A stretch of DNA of 64,000 nucleotides from Calendula officinalis (lineage: Eukaryota; Streptophyta; Magnoliopsida; Asterales; Asteraceae), in assembly GCA_963853835.1 (NCBI GenBank), contig OY970820.1, positions 21,879,873 to 21,943,872 of the forward strand, written 5' to 3'. Shown in pieces: positions 9,201 through 17,926 of the stretch. Every line of letters begins with the position of its first letter. Within the stretch, counting starts at the first letter, position 1. Position numbers and translations under genes: made by a program. The notes beneath the pieces are model-generated. The model did no database searches. It was not told where the DNA came from and saw only the letters and a list, made by a program, of their open reading frames with translations.

Positions 9201-10591
9201 AAGAAAAATTTGAAAAGAATGTTTGTTCTAATATTCCTAATGCTTTTTGGAAAAGAAAACAACATATAGTAAGATTACCTTATATAAAAAATTTTAATGA
9301 AAAAGATATTCCTTCAAGATCTAGAGCAATTCACATGAATAATGAATTAGAAAATCATTGCAAAAAAGAAATTCAAGATTTATTAGAAAAACAACTAATA
9401 AGACCATCAAAATCACCATGGTCATGTTCAGCTTTTTATGTTATGAATGCAGCTGAATTAGAAAGAGGATCACCAAGATTAGTCATAAATTATAAACCCT
9501 TAAACAAAGTTTTAGAATGGATACGATATCCTATTCCAAATAAACGCGATTTATTAAAAAAACTTTATGACTCAACAATATTTTCAAAATTTGATATGAA
9601 ATCAGGATTTTGGCAAATTCAACTTCATGAAGAAGATAAATACAAAACTGGTTTTAATGTTCCCTTTGGACACTTTGAATGGAATGTTATGCCCTTTGGT
9701 TTAAAAAATGCTCCATCCGAATTTCAAAATATAATGAATGATATTATAATTCCTATAAGCAGTTTTGCAATTGTCTATATTGATGATGTCCTTATTTTTT
9801 CAAAATCCATTGATCAACATTTCAAACACTTAAACCAATTTTATAACCTAATTTATCAAAATGGTTTAGCTGTTTCTGCAACAAAAATGCATCTATTTCA
9901 AAACCAAGTTCGCTTTCTAGGACATGATATAATTAAAAATACTATTCGACCTATTAATAGAAGTTTAGAATTTTCTACTAAATTCCCTGATGAAATTAAA
10001 GATAAAAAACAACTTCAAAGATTTCTAGGATGTTTAAATTATATTCATGAATTTTTTAAAGATCTAGGAATTATATGTAAACCATTATACAATAGATTAA
10101 AAGAAAATCCAGAACCATGGACTCAAAAACATACTGAAATTATCAAACAAATTAAACAAAAGGTTCCTACTCTACCATGTCTAAATTTACCTCATCCTAA
10201 TGCTAATATTATAGTTGAAACTGATGCTAGTGACATTGGATTTGGAGGAATTTTAAAACAAAAAATTGGAAATTCAAAAGAAGAACAATTAGTTCGCTAT
10301 TATTCTGGTGCCTGGAATGACACCCAAAGAAATTATTCAACTGTTAAAAAAGAAATTTTAAGCATTGTTTTATGTATCAAAAAATTTGAAGACGACTTAT
10401 TTATGAAAAATTTTTTATTAAGAATAGATTGCCAGTCTGCAAAAACAATTTTAGAAAAGGATGTCAAAAATATTATTTCTAAACAAATTTTTGCTCGATG
10501 GCAAGCCTTGTTAGGAAATTTTGATTTTCAAATTGAATTTATCAAAGGTGAAAATAATTCTCTTCCTGACTTTCTATCTCGAGAATTTTGA
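6260..10591 (+). CDS. Capsid-protease-RT-RNase H polyprotein, EPRV copy 1
   Basis: 1443 codons from the ATG at 6260; an upstream in-frame TTG at 6236 is not a likely start. Residues 1-290 are acidic and Asn/Lys-rich. The capsid-like domain is about 295-560, including a K-G-W-W-D motif near 375. A Lys-rich stretch precedes the CCHC knuckle (612-625). The aspartic protease has Asp-Ser-Gly at 834. RT lies at about 960-1230 with YIDD at 1173-1176. RNase H starts near 1310 with Asp 1322. There is no integrase. It would be cleaved to capsid and replicase. Copy 1 stops four codons earlier than copy 2 because of a G at 10590. Capsid and RT in one frame with a separate MP is unlike typical Caulimovirus genomes. 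Confidence 0.92.
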   Translation: MELDFSKLDFNFDFDYLKEIEYYKEYNNEKRIWHELNYSYYLRYLHFGLWETYVFENKIHSPFFQWFELFYVPKHNIDYPFKNEIITPIIGKIYKDANSHKEIVTDFPPKADIIINDKYIGTPLVQAPNPVNKDKCLQNIIYQNNYSNETLSIITEHLLKIEEKIDETHFNQKPELEKNKASTSKSKVTNNISFTPWQIEKDFNLGNKSLIKELEKRLSKLNISNTNNINTLNNEDSETDSDNNDINLKDLKDLTQQFNANNNDDIHRLTNDFSKLNKINQTNTVRNPRPQIRNYWNRPSLPDIQLEEKNFTLDRASYDGTSIYEWNIDGFTEHQIMNLIHEITMAANAYQTHNNNQTSIVNMIIAGFTGNLKGWWDFYITTEEKTKIFTAKKTVVKQENNQQLETQEDDMVNTLIFAITKSFVGDPTSFQEKTSEILMNLHCRKLTDFRWYKDNYLAKVFSRPDCKESYWKERFIAGLPKLFAEKVRQKLREIFNNTIPYQDLTYGDLVNYINQEGLAICSDLRFKEKLKKERINSRNELGNFCQQYGYQPLTGPSTSKIKPYKKKALKYFKRKDKYSTTENYKKKQNFSKKPYKPFYKKPKRKSKDIIICHKCGRNGHTANNCYAKTKINELNISEELKEQIRKIILNTDSDSEDSISDYQNNDLNILEHTTSSSNESDTCECIGKCHCNSLINVITSNSINILSQQDKDLLNSLDKIQDKNTQELIIKQILGKSQNKTNENNFNLQNIYERFTERKPISIQELQEELKTVKQDIKDIKNRLLNLEKGKDNKIGKVTMDKEKIINSQISQKWNTQVTLVKNNFKINITALIDSGADMNCIQEGIFPTQFYEKTASRLSGAGGSRLNVNYKVSDVHICNDQDYCYKTHLILVKNLSSPLILGTPFITKLYPFMVRDNGIQTNVFGKEIFFEFCEPPSYSTINILNYKSKQAEYLINEINSVRTTNQLTQAHVQNKIKTLKEKFEKNVCSNIPNAFWKRKQHIVRLPYIKNFNEKDIPSRSRAIHMNNELENHCKKEIQDLLEKQLIRPSKSPWSCSAFYVMNAAELERGSPRLVINYKPLNKVLEWIRYPIPNKRDLLKKLYDSTIFSKFDMKSGFWQIQLHEEDKYKTGFNVPFGHFEWNVMPFGLKNAPSEFQNIMNDIIIPISSFAIVYIDDVLIFSKSIDQHFKHLNQFYNLIYQNGLAVSATKMHLFQNQVRFLGHDIIKNTIRPINRSLEFSTKFPDEIKDKKQLQRFLGCLNYIHEFFKDLGIICKPLYNRLKENPEPWTQKHTEIIKQIKQKVPTLPCLNLPHPNANIIVETDASDIGFGGILKQKIGNSKEEQLVRYYSGAWNDTQRNYSTVKKEILSIVLCIKKFEDDLFMKNFLLRIDCQSAKTILEKDVKNIISKQIFARWQALLGNFDFQIEFIKGENNSLPDFLSREF

Positions 10592-10599
10592 CAGGGAAA

Positions 10600-11817
10600 A
10601 TGAGTTCCTCATCCTCTTCCAAACAGGAAGACAAGAAGCCATTTAATCAAAAACTTGTATCTTTAACCCCATTCTCAAAACAAAATCTTCTCTCACCTTC
10701 AACACCTCCTTCACAAAGTTCTCAATTATATTCCAACATTCTTCAATCAAAACTTGTTGTTCCAAACACCACTCAAATTAAAGCTGTTAGTCCTTTTCAA
10801 AAAACTCCTGTACTCCAACAACTTCAGAAAATCAATACTCCCAAACCTTTGGCTAAAACTCCATATGCAGCCAATCCAAATCTCCTTAGAATACAAATTC
10901 TTGAAGATTATCAAATTCACAAATTAAACCAAGGTTTTCATGTCCTCACAAATCATCTTTTTGGACAAAATAAAACCTTCTTTGTCGATTCATACAAAAC
11001 TCGAGAATATTATCAAGCTATTCTTCAAGAGTCTGGTTCTGTCAAAATCATTCATACTTCAAATGATAGAAACATTGTTGATTATAGCAAAGCCCATATT
11101 TTCAAAATTATCTCTCCTGAAAATTGGGGTCCTAATCTTCATCTGGAAAAACCCCTTACCAGTTATCCATCTTATCCAAGATTTTCTTACTATGATTATC
11201 AAGAAGCATGGACTAAAACATTTTTTCTTCGAAACTATACTCATTCTTGGTTCATCTTTTTTGACATAAACTTCAACTGTGAATACCCACGGTGGTTTGT
11301 CAACTGGTTCAAATACTTTGGAATTCTTCCAAATTGTTTATCAAACGAAGTCCATAATGGGTATCTCAAATTTAAGGAATTATTTGTACAACCAATTCCA
11401 GAATTTGAATACCTTTTACAGTTTGTCATGTTATTCAAAGTTCCATGGATCATGTCATGGACATTTCATTATCAAGAGGCAAAGGATTTTTCTCCACCAT
11501 GGCTTAATCGCCAATTCCGTTTAAAATGGTGGGATAAAATGAAAATCTCTCAAGCCAATGAAGCAGCTGTTATCAAACATTATCAACAAATCTATATCCA
11601 AAAACCAGAAGTTGAAGCTAGTTTTATCAATAGCCTTCCTCAGGCAGATGTAGATTTAATAACTAGAATCAAAAGTGCTTCTAGCTCCTCACCAGAAGAG
11701 CTCCAGAAATTACTTCAAGAGATCCGCCGATCGCCTTCTGTCTCAGATGATTCTCCAAAGTCAGTAAAAAATGATTTTCAAGATGCTCAAGATCCCTTTG
11801 AAGATCCATATGAGTAA
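10600..11817 (+). CDS. 405-aa last ORF (transactivator/inclusion-body position), EPRV copy 1
   Basis: The first ATG is at 10600; an open TTG codon at 10588 is not a plausible start. The N-terminal 90 residues are Ser/Pro/Gln-rich. A folded core with many Trp, Phe and Tyr follows (about 95-340), with a W-F-x-x-W-F motif near 230. The last 60 residues are Ser/Glu/Asp-rich. The position after RNase H matches ORF VI (transactivator/viroplasmin) of caulimoviruses, but I do not recognise the viroplasmin signature, so function is inferred from position only. It is intact and the same length in copy 2. Confidence 0.65.
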   Translation: MSSSSSSKQEDKKPFNQKLVSLTPFSKQNLLSPSTPPSQSSQLYSNILQSKLVVPNTTQIKAVSPFQKTPVLQQLQKINTPKPLAKTPYAANPNLLRIQILEDYQIHKLNQGFHVLTNHLFGQNKTFFVDSYKTREYYQAILQESGSVKIIHTSNDRNIVDYSKAHIFKIISPENWGPNLHLEKPLTSYPSYPRFSYYDYQEAWTKTFFLRNYTHSWFIFFDINFNCEYPRWFVNWFKYFGILPNCLSNEVHNGYLKFKELFVQPIPEFEYLLQFVMLFKVPWIMSWTFHYQEAKDFSPPWLNRQFRLKWWDKMKISQANEAAVIKHYQQIYIQKPEVEASFINSLPQADVDLITRIKSASSSSPEELQKLLQEIRRSPSVSDDSPKSVKNDFQDAQDPFEDPYE

Positions 11818-11911
11818 AAATTTATATCAACTGAACCATCTGTATGTTCAATAATATTTGAAATTTGTCTTGAAGAATCTAAAGGTGTTGGTTCAATAAT
11901 ATTTTGTAGAT
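11816..11911 (-). other. Inverted 96-bp MP fragment between EPRV copies 1 and 2
   Basis: After the last ORF of copy 1, the sequence is the reverse complement of about 5627-5722 within the MP gene. It then joins copy 2 about 14 bases before its primer site. It replaces the whole intergenic promoter and leader expected between tandem viral genomes. Confidence 0.9.
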
Positions 11912-11924
11912 CTCAATTAAAGAT

Positions 11925-11937
11925 TGGTATCAGAGCC
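11925..11937 (+). other. tRNA-iMet primer binding site, EPRV copy 2
   Basis: Identical to the copy 1 site, offset by 7323 bases. Copy 2 begins only about 14 bases upstream of it, so this copy has no promoter of its own on the left. Confidence 0.92.
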
Positions 11938-11953
11938 ATGTTTGACTGGTAAT

Positions 11954-12151
11954 ATGCTCGAAAGTTTTACTTTATATTTGAAGAATTTTGATTTAAAAAT
12001 TAGAAGAGAAATTATTAGTTTTAATAAGGATGCAGAGACAAGACCAGTGGTTGGTTGGATTAGCGTAAGACGCGCAGAAATGATTAAAGTAAGTCGCGGT
12101 GCCGGACCACAACTACCGTCGGGACGATTCCCCTCTGTTCATCAATATTAA
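11954..12151 (+). CDS. 65-aa ORF after the primer site, EPRV copy 2
   Basis: Same frame as at 4631-4828, with no change seen. Unknown product in the ORF VII position, basic and GC-rich in its second half. Confidence 0.4.
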   Translation: MLESFTLYLKNFDLKIRREIISFNKDAETRPVVGWISVRRAEMIKVSRGAGPQLPSGRFPSVHQY

Positions 12152-12198
12152 AACAAGTAAGGTTTCTTGTAGATTTTTAAATAAAAATTTAACTAAAT

Positions 12199-13272
12199 AT
12201 GAGTAAACTACCACGTATGTTATCTAAAAAACATACTCTTGATAAAAATATTAACGAGGAAAGTGAAAATGTAGACAATCAAATAAATTCTATAGAAGAA
12301 ACTACTGATAATATAGAACAAAGCCTATACGATTGGACTATACCAAAAACAAAAATAAATACTATTTATAAAATAGGAACTTTTGATTATTTTCAAGGAT
12401 ACTCTATCAAAATGACCGAACAAACTTTTTCTTTAGGTCAAAATCAACAAAATTTAACCTTGTTATCATCTCGATCTATTTTACAACATAGAACTAAATA
12501 CAAATTTTTACATATAGGTTTAGTACAAATAGCAATAAAACCTTTATTTAGACTTGGAATTGATGCTCCTGTTTTACTAATCTTAAGAGACAAAAGACAT
12601 AAAAACTTTGAAAATTCTATTCTAGCTTTAGCTGAAACCAATATTGCCAATGGTCCTATTTATTTTAACTGTTATCCAAATTTTTCTGTAGGATTATTTG
12701 ATAAAAATATTTTAGATTGTTTAGTCCTAACAGTTGAAACGAAAAACTTAGAATTCAAAAATGATACAAGACCTTTAGCAATAATTTATCGTGTTTGTTA
12801 TAAAACTATGTCAACAACTTTAGAACCAAGAACTCGTTTGGAAAGCCCTAAAGATGAAACAATTATATATGAAGCAAATACCAAGCACACTAAAGTTCAT
12901 ACTCCAAAAAGATTAAAATGGTCTGATATTACTCAATCATGTAATTGGAATCTACAAAATATTATTGAACCAACACCTTTAGATTCTTCAAGACAAATTT
13001 CAAATATTATTGAACATACAGATGGTTCAGTTGATATAAATTTTTCTACATTAAATATTTCATCAAGATTTTCTACTAGTTCTGTTCAGGAGGCTAGTAC
13101 TTCAAAATCTTTGTTTCATAAATCAAAATCTTTAAAATTAAAAACTGTTGACTATTCAAACTCTATTCCAAAACCTTTATATCAAGAAGATCAAAATAGT
13201 GAAAATAGTTTACCTAGTCCAACTAAATCTGATTTTATTGATGAACTCCAAAGTTTTAGAAAACAAACATGA
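12199..13272 (+). CDS. MP: Movement protein, EPRV copy 2
   Basis: 357 aa, identical to the copy 1 protein, with the same ATGA overlap with the next frame (13269-13272). The lack of any substitution between two complete copies argues for very recent origin or gene conversion. Confidence 0.88.
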   Translation: MSKLPRMLSKKHTLDKNINEESENVDNQINSIEETTDNIEQSLYDWTIPKTKINTIYKIGTFDYFQGYSIKMTEQTFSLGQNQQNLTLLSSRSILQHRTKYKFLHIGLVQIAIKPLFRLGIDAPVLLILRDKRHKNFENSILALAETNIANGPIYFNCYPNFSVGLFDKNILDCLVLTVETKNLEFKNDTRPLAIIYRVCYKTMSTTLEPRTRLESPKDETIIYEANTKHTKVHTPKRLKWSDITQSCNWNLQNIIEPTPLDSSRQISNIIEHTDGSVDINFSTLNISSRFSTSSVQEASTSKSLFHKSKSLKLKTVDYSNSIPKPLYQEDQNSENSLPSPTKSDFIDELQSFRKQT

Positions 13273-13565
13273 GTTCTAAGATACAAATTAATTGTTCAAA
13301 AAGCAACCGAATTTTTACAAATATAATAAACGGTAATTGGAAAATGATTTCTAGAATAACTAAAAATATTAAAAGATTACAAGAATCAAGAAATAATGAA
13401 TTAACAATTTTAAGCTATATTCCAATAAACACAAAAGAATATTATAAACAAATTATAAAAATCAATCGTTTAGAAATAGGAATCAAAGGCTTAGAAAAGA
13501 CAATATGTCGTAATTTAGAATCTATAAAATATACCTCTTCAATTCTAACTAGAAACACTTGTTAA
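13269..13565 (+). CDS. 98-aa small basic protein, EPRV copy 2
   Basis: Identical to 5946-6242. It lies between MP and the polyprotein, and may be an analogue of the virion-associated protein by position only. Confidence 0.65.
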   Translation: MSSKIQINCSKSNRIFTNIINGNWKMISRITKNIKRLQESRNNELTILSYIPINTKEYYKQIIKINRLEIGIKGLEKTICRNLESIKYTSSILTRNTC

Positions 13566-13582
13566 TAGATTTTTCTTTAACA

Positions 13583-16500
13583 ATGGAACTTGATTTTTCA
13601 AAATTAGATTTTAACTTTGATTTTGATTATTTAAAAGAGATTGAATATTATAAAGAATATAATAATGAAAAAAGAATATGGCATGAATTAAATTATTCAT
13701 ATTATTTAAGATATCTTCACTTTGGTTTATGGGAAACCTATGTTTTTGAAAATAAAATCCATTCTCCATTCTTTCAATGGTTTGAATTATTTTATGTTCC
13801 TAAACATAATATAGATTACCCTTTTAAGAATGAAATAATAACTCCTATTATAGGAAAAATTTATAAAGATGCAAACTCTCATAAAGAAATTGTTACTGAT
13901 TTTCCCCCTAAAGCAGATATTATCATAAATGATAAATACATAGGCACTCCTTTAGTTCAAGCCCCTAATCCTGTTAATAAAGATAAGTGTCTTCAAAATA
14001 TTATTTATCAAAATAATTACTCTAATGAAACATTATCTATTATAACAGAGCATTTACTTAAAATAGAAGAAAAAATTGATGAAACTCATTTTAATCAAAA
14101 ACCCGAATTAGAAAAAAATAAAGCTTCTACTTCTAAAAGTAAAGTTACAAATAATATAAGTTTTACTCCTTGGCAAATTGAAAAAGATTTTAATTTAGGG
14201 AATAAGAGTCTAATTAAAGAATTAGAAAAAAGACTTTCAAAACTTAATATTTCCAATACCAATAATATTAATACTTTAAATAATGAGGATTCTGAAACAG
14301 ATAGTGATAATAATGATATAAATTTAAAAGATTTAAAAGATCTAACTCAACAATTCAACGCTAATAATAATGATGACATTCATCGGCTTACCAATGATTT
14401 TTCAAAATTAAATAAAATAAATCAAACTAATACTGTTAGAAATCCTAGGCCGCAAATAAGAAATTATTGGAATAGACCATCTTTACCCGATATTCAACTT
14501 GAAGAAAAGAATTTTACTCTTGATCGGGCTTCTTATGATGGTACTTCTATTTATGAATGGAATATTGATGGATTTACAGAACATCAAATTATGAATCTTA
14601 TTCATGAAATTACTATGGCAGCTAATGCTTATCAAACACATAATAATAATCAAACTTCAATTGTTAATATGATTATTGCTGGTTTCACTGGCAACCTTAA
14701 AGGTTGGTGGGATTTTTATATTACTACTGAAGAAAAAACAAAAATTTTTACTGCTAAAAAGACTGTTGTCAAACAAGAAAATAATCAACAATTAGAAACT
14801 CAAGAAGATGATATGGTAAATACCTTAATTTTTGCTATTACTAAAAGTTTTGTAGGAGATCCTACTTCTTTTCAAGAAAAAACATCAGAAATACTAATGA
14901 ATCTACATTGTAGAAAACTTACTGATTTTAGATGGTATAAAGATAATTATCTTGCCAAAGTTTTTTCTAGACCAGACTGTAAAGAAAGTTATTGGAAGGA
15001 ACGCTTTATTGCGGGACTACCAAAACTCTTTGCAGAAAAGGTTAGACAGAAATTAAGAGAAATTTTTAATAATACTATTCCTTATCAAGATCTTACTTAT
15101 GGAGATTTAGTTAATTACATTAATCAAGAAGGATTAGCAATATGCTCAGATCTTAGATTTAAAGAAAAACTTAAAAAAGAAAGAATTAATAGTAGAAACG
15201 AATTAGGAAATTTCTGTCAACAATATGGTTATCAACCTTTAACAGGGCCATCTACTTCAAAAATAAAACCTTATAAAAAGAAGGCTTTAAAATATTTCAA
15301 GAGAAAAGATAAATATTCTACCACTGAAAATTATAAGAAAAAACAAAATTTTTCTAAAAAACCCTATAAACCGTTTTATAAAAAGCCCAAAAGAAAATCA
15401 AAAGATATTATTATATGTCATAAATGTGGTCGAAATGGACACACTGCTAATAATTGTTATGCCAAAACCAAAATTAATGAATTAAATATTTCTGAAGAAT
15501 TAAAGGAACAAATAAGAAAAATTATTTTAAATACTGATTCTGACTCAGAAGATAGTATTTCTGACTATCAAAATAATGATTTAAATATTCTTGAGCATAC
15601 AACATCTAGTTCTAATGAATCTGATACATGTGAATGTATTGGAAAATGTCATTGTAATTCATTAATAAATGTTATTACAAGTAATTCTATAAATATACTT
15701 TCCCAACAAGATAAAGATTTATTAAATTCTCTAGACAAAATACAAGATAAAAATACTCAAGAATTAATCATTAAACAAATACTTGGAAAATCTCAAAATA
15801 AAACTAACGAAAATAATTTTAATTTACAAAATATATATGAAAGATTTACAGAAAGAAAACCAATTTCAATACAAGAATTACAAGAGGAATTAAAAACAGT
15901 AAAACAAGATATAAAAGATATAAAAAATAGACTTTTAAATTTAGAAAAAGGAAAAGATAATAAAATTGGAAAAGTAACTATGGATAAAGAAAAAATAATA
16001 AACAGTCAGATTTCTCAAAAGTGGAATACTCAAGTCACTTTAGTAAAAAATAATTTTAAAATTAATATTACTGCTCTAATTGATAGTGGCGCTGATATGA
16101 ATTGTATTCAAGAAGGAATTTTCCCTACACAGTTTTATGAAAAAACTGCATCTAGATTGTCTGGTGCTGGAGGTTCAAGATTAAATGTAAACTATAAAGT
16201 TTCAGATGTTCATATTTGCAATGATCAAGATTATTGTTATAAGACTCATTTAATTTTAGTTAAAAATCTTTCCTCTCCTTTAATTTTAGGAACACCATTT
16301 ATTACAAAATTATATCCATTTATGGTTCGTGATAATGGTATACAAACAAATGTTTTTGGAAAAGAAATCTTTTTTGAATTTTGTGAACCACCTTCATATT
16401 CTACAATTAATATTCTTAATTATAAATCAAAACAAGCTGAATATTTGATTAATGAAATCAATAGTGTTCGAACAACTAATCAATTAACTCAAGCTCATGT

Positions 16501-17926
16501 TCAAAACAAAATAAAAACTTTAAAAGAAAAATTTGAAAAGAATGTTTGTTCTAATATTCCTAATGCTTTTTGGAAAAGAAAACAACATATAGTAAGATTA
16601 CCTTATATAAAAAATTTTAATGAAAAAGATATTCCTTCAAGATCTAGAGCAATTCACATGAATAATGAATTAGAAAATCATTGCAAAAAAGAAATTCAAG
16701 ATTTATTAGAAAAACAACTAATAAGACCATCAAAATCACCATGGTCATGTTCAGCTTTTTATGTTATGAATGCAGCTGAATTAGAAAGAGGATCACCAAG
16801 ATTAGTCATAAATTATAAACCCTTAAACAAAGTTTTAGAATGGATACGATATCCTATTCCAAATAAACGCGATTTATTAAAAAAACTTTATGACTCAACA
16901 ATATTTTCAAAATTTGATATGAAATCAGGATTTTGGCAAATTCAACTTCATGAAGAAGATAAATACAAAACTGGTTTTAATGTTCCCTTTGGACACTTTG
17001 AATGGAATGTTATGCCCTTTGGTTTAAAAAATGCTCCATCCGAATTTCAAAATATAATGAATGATATTATAATTCCTATAAGCAGTTTTGCAATTGTCTA
17101 TATTGATGATGTCCTTATTTTTTCAAAATCCATTGATCAACATTTCAAACACTTAAACCAATTTTATAACCTAATTTATCAAAATGGTTTAGCTGTTTCT
17201 GCAACAAAAATGCATCTATTTCAAAACCAAGTTCGCTTTCTAGGACATGATATAATTAAAAATACTATTCGACCTATTAATAGAAGTTTAGAATTTTCTA
17301 CTAAATTCCCTGATGAAATTAAAGATAAAAAACAACTTCAAAGATTTCTAGGATGTTTAAATTATATTCATGAATTTTTTAAAGATCTAGGAATTATGTG
17401 TAAACCATTATACAATAGATTAAAAGAAAATCCAGAACCATGGACTCAAAAACATACTGAAATTATCAAACAAATTAAACAAAAGGTTCCTACTCTACCA
17501 TGTCTAAATTTACCTCATCCTAATGCTAATATTATAGTTGAAACTGATGCTAGTGACATTGGATTTGGAGGAATTTTAAAACAAAAAATTGGAAATTCAA
17601 AAGAAGAACAATTAGTTCGCTATTATTCTGGTGCCTGGAATGACACCCAAAGAAATTATTCAACTGTTAAAAAAGAAATTTTAAGCATTGTTTTATGTAT
17701 CAAAAAATTTGAAGACGACTTATTTATGAAAAATTTTTTATTAAGAATAGATTGCCAGTCTGCAAAAACAATTTTAGAAAAGGATGTCAAAAATATTATT
17801 TCTAAACAAATTTTTGCTCGATGGCAAGCCTTGTTAGGAAATTTTGATTTTCAAATTGAATTTATCAAAGGTGAAAATAATTCTCTTCCTGACTTTCTAT
17901 CTCGAGAATTTTTACAGGGAAAATGA
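13583..17926 (+). CDS. Capsid-protease-RT-RNase H polyprotein, EPRV copy 2
   Basis: 1447 codons from the ATG at 13583, with the same domain order as copy 1: capsid-like, CCHC, protease DSG, RT YIDD, RNase H. I found two differences: Ile to Met late in the RT/RNase H linker (G at 17398), and a sense codon where copy 1 has a stop, adding four residues. The stop overlaps the next ATG as ATGA (17923-17926). The rearranged third copy shares the longer end, so this is probably the ancestral form. Confidence 0.92.
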   Translation: MELDFSKLDFNFDFDYLKEIEYYKEYNNEKRIWHELNYSYYLRYLHFGLWETYVFENKIHSPFFQWFELFYVPKHNIDYPFKNEIITPIIGKIYKDANSHKEIVTDFPPKADIIINDKYIGTPLVQAPNPVNKDKCLQNIIYQNNYSNETLSIITEHLLKIEEKIDETHFNQKPELEKNKASTSKSKVTNNISFTPWQIEKDFNLGNKSLIKELEKRLSKLNISNTNNINTLNNEDSETDSDNNDINLKDLKDLTQQFNANNNDDIHRLTNDFSKLNKINQTNTVRNPRPQIRNYWNRPSLPDIQLEEKNFTLDRASYDGTSIYEWNIDGFTEHQIMNLIHEITMAANAYQTHNNNQTSIVNMIIAGFTGNLKGWWDFYITTEEKTKIFTAKKTVVKQENNQQLETQEDDMVNTLIFAITKSFVGDPTSFQEKTSEILMNLHCRKLTDFRWYKDNYLAKVFSRPDCKESYWKERFIAGLPKLFAEKVRQKLREIFNNTIPYQDLTYGDLVNYINQEGLAICSDLRFKEKLKKERINSRNELGNFCQQYGYQPLTGPSTSKIKPYKKKALKYFKRKDKYSTTENYKKKQNFSKKPYKPFYKKPKRKSKDIIICHKCGRNGHTANNCYAKTKINELNISEELKEQIRKIILNTDSDSEDSISDYQNNDLNILEHTTSSSNESDTCECIGKCHCNSLINVITSNSINILSQQDKDLLNSLDKIQDKNTQELIIKQILGKSQNKTNENNFNLQNIYERFTERKPISIQELQEELKTVKQDIKDIKNRLLNLEKGKDNKIGKVTMDKEKIINSQISQKWNTQVTLVKNNFKINITALIDSGADMNCIQEGIFPTQFYEKTASRLSGAGGSRLNVNYKVSDVHICNDQDYCYKTHLILVKNLSSPLILGTPFITKLYPFMVRDNGIQTNVFGKEIFFEFCEPPSYSTINILNYKSKQAEYLINEINSVRTTNQLTQAHVQNKIKTLKEKFEKNVCSNIPNAFWKRKQHIVRLPYIKNFNEKDIPSRSRAIHMNNELENHCKKEIQDLLEKQLIRPSKSPWSCSAFYVMNAAELERGSPRLVINYKPLNKVLEWIRYPIPNKRDLLKKLYDSTIFSKFDMKSGFWQIQLHEEDKYKTGFNVPFGHFEWNVMPFGLKNAPSEFQNIMNDIIIPISSFAIVYIDDVLIFSKSIDQHFKHLNQFYNLIYQNGLAVSATKMHLFQNQVRFLGHDIIKNTIRPINRSLEFSTKFPDEIKDKKQLQRFLGCLNYIHEFFKDLGIMCKPLYNRLKENPEPWTQKHTEIIKQIKQKVPTLPCLNLPHPNANIIVETDASDIGFGGILKQKIGNSKEEQLVRYYSGAWNDTQRNYSTVKKEILSIVLCIKKFEDDLFMKNFLLRIDCQSAKTILEKDVKNIISKQIFARWQALLGNFDFQIEFIKGENNSLPDFLSREFLQGK

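Noticed and set aside
10588..10599. A four-residue N-terminal extension of the copy 1 last ORF.
   Set aside because: It begins with TTG and exists only because of the private G at 10590; the ATG at 10600 matches copy 2.
11059..11524. Secondary frames overlapping the EPRV last ORF (109 aa, 81 aa and antisense frames), repeated in all copies.
   Set aside because: They are shadows of the real frame; identity among copies reflects recent duplication, not selection.
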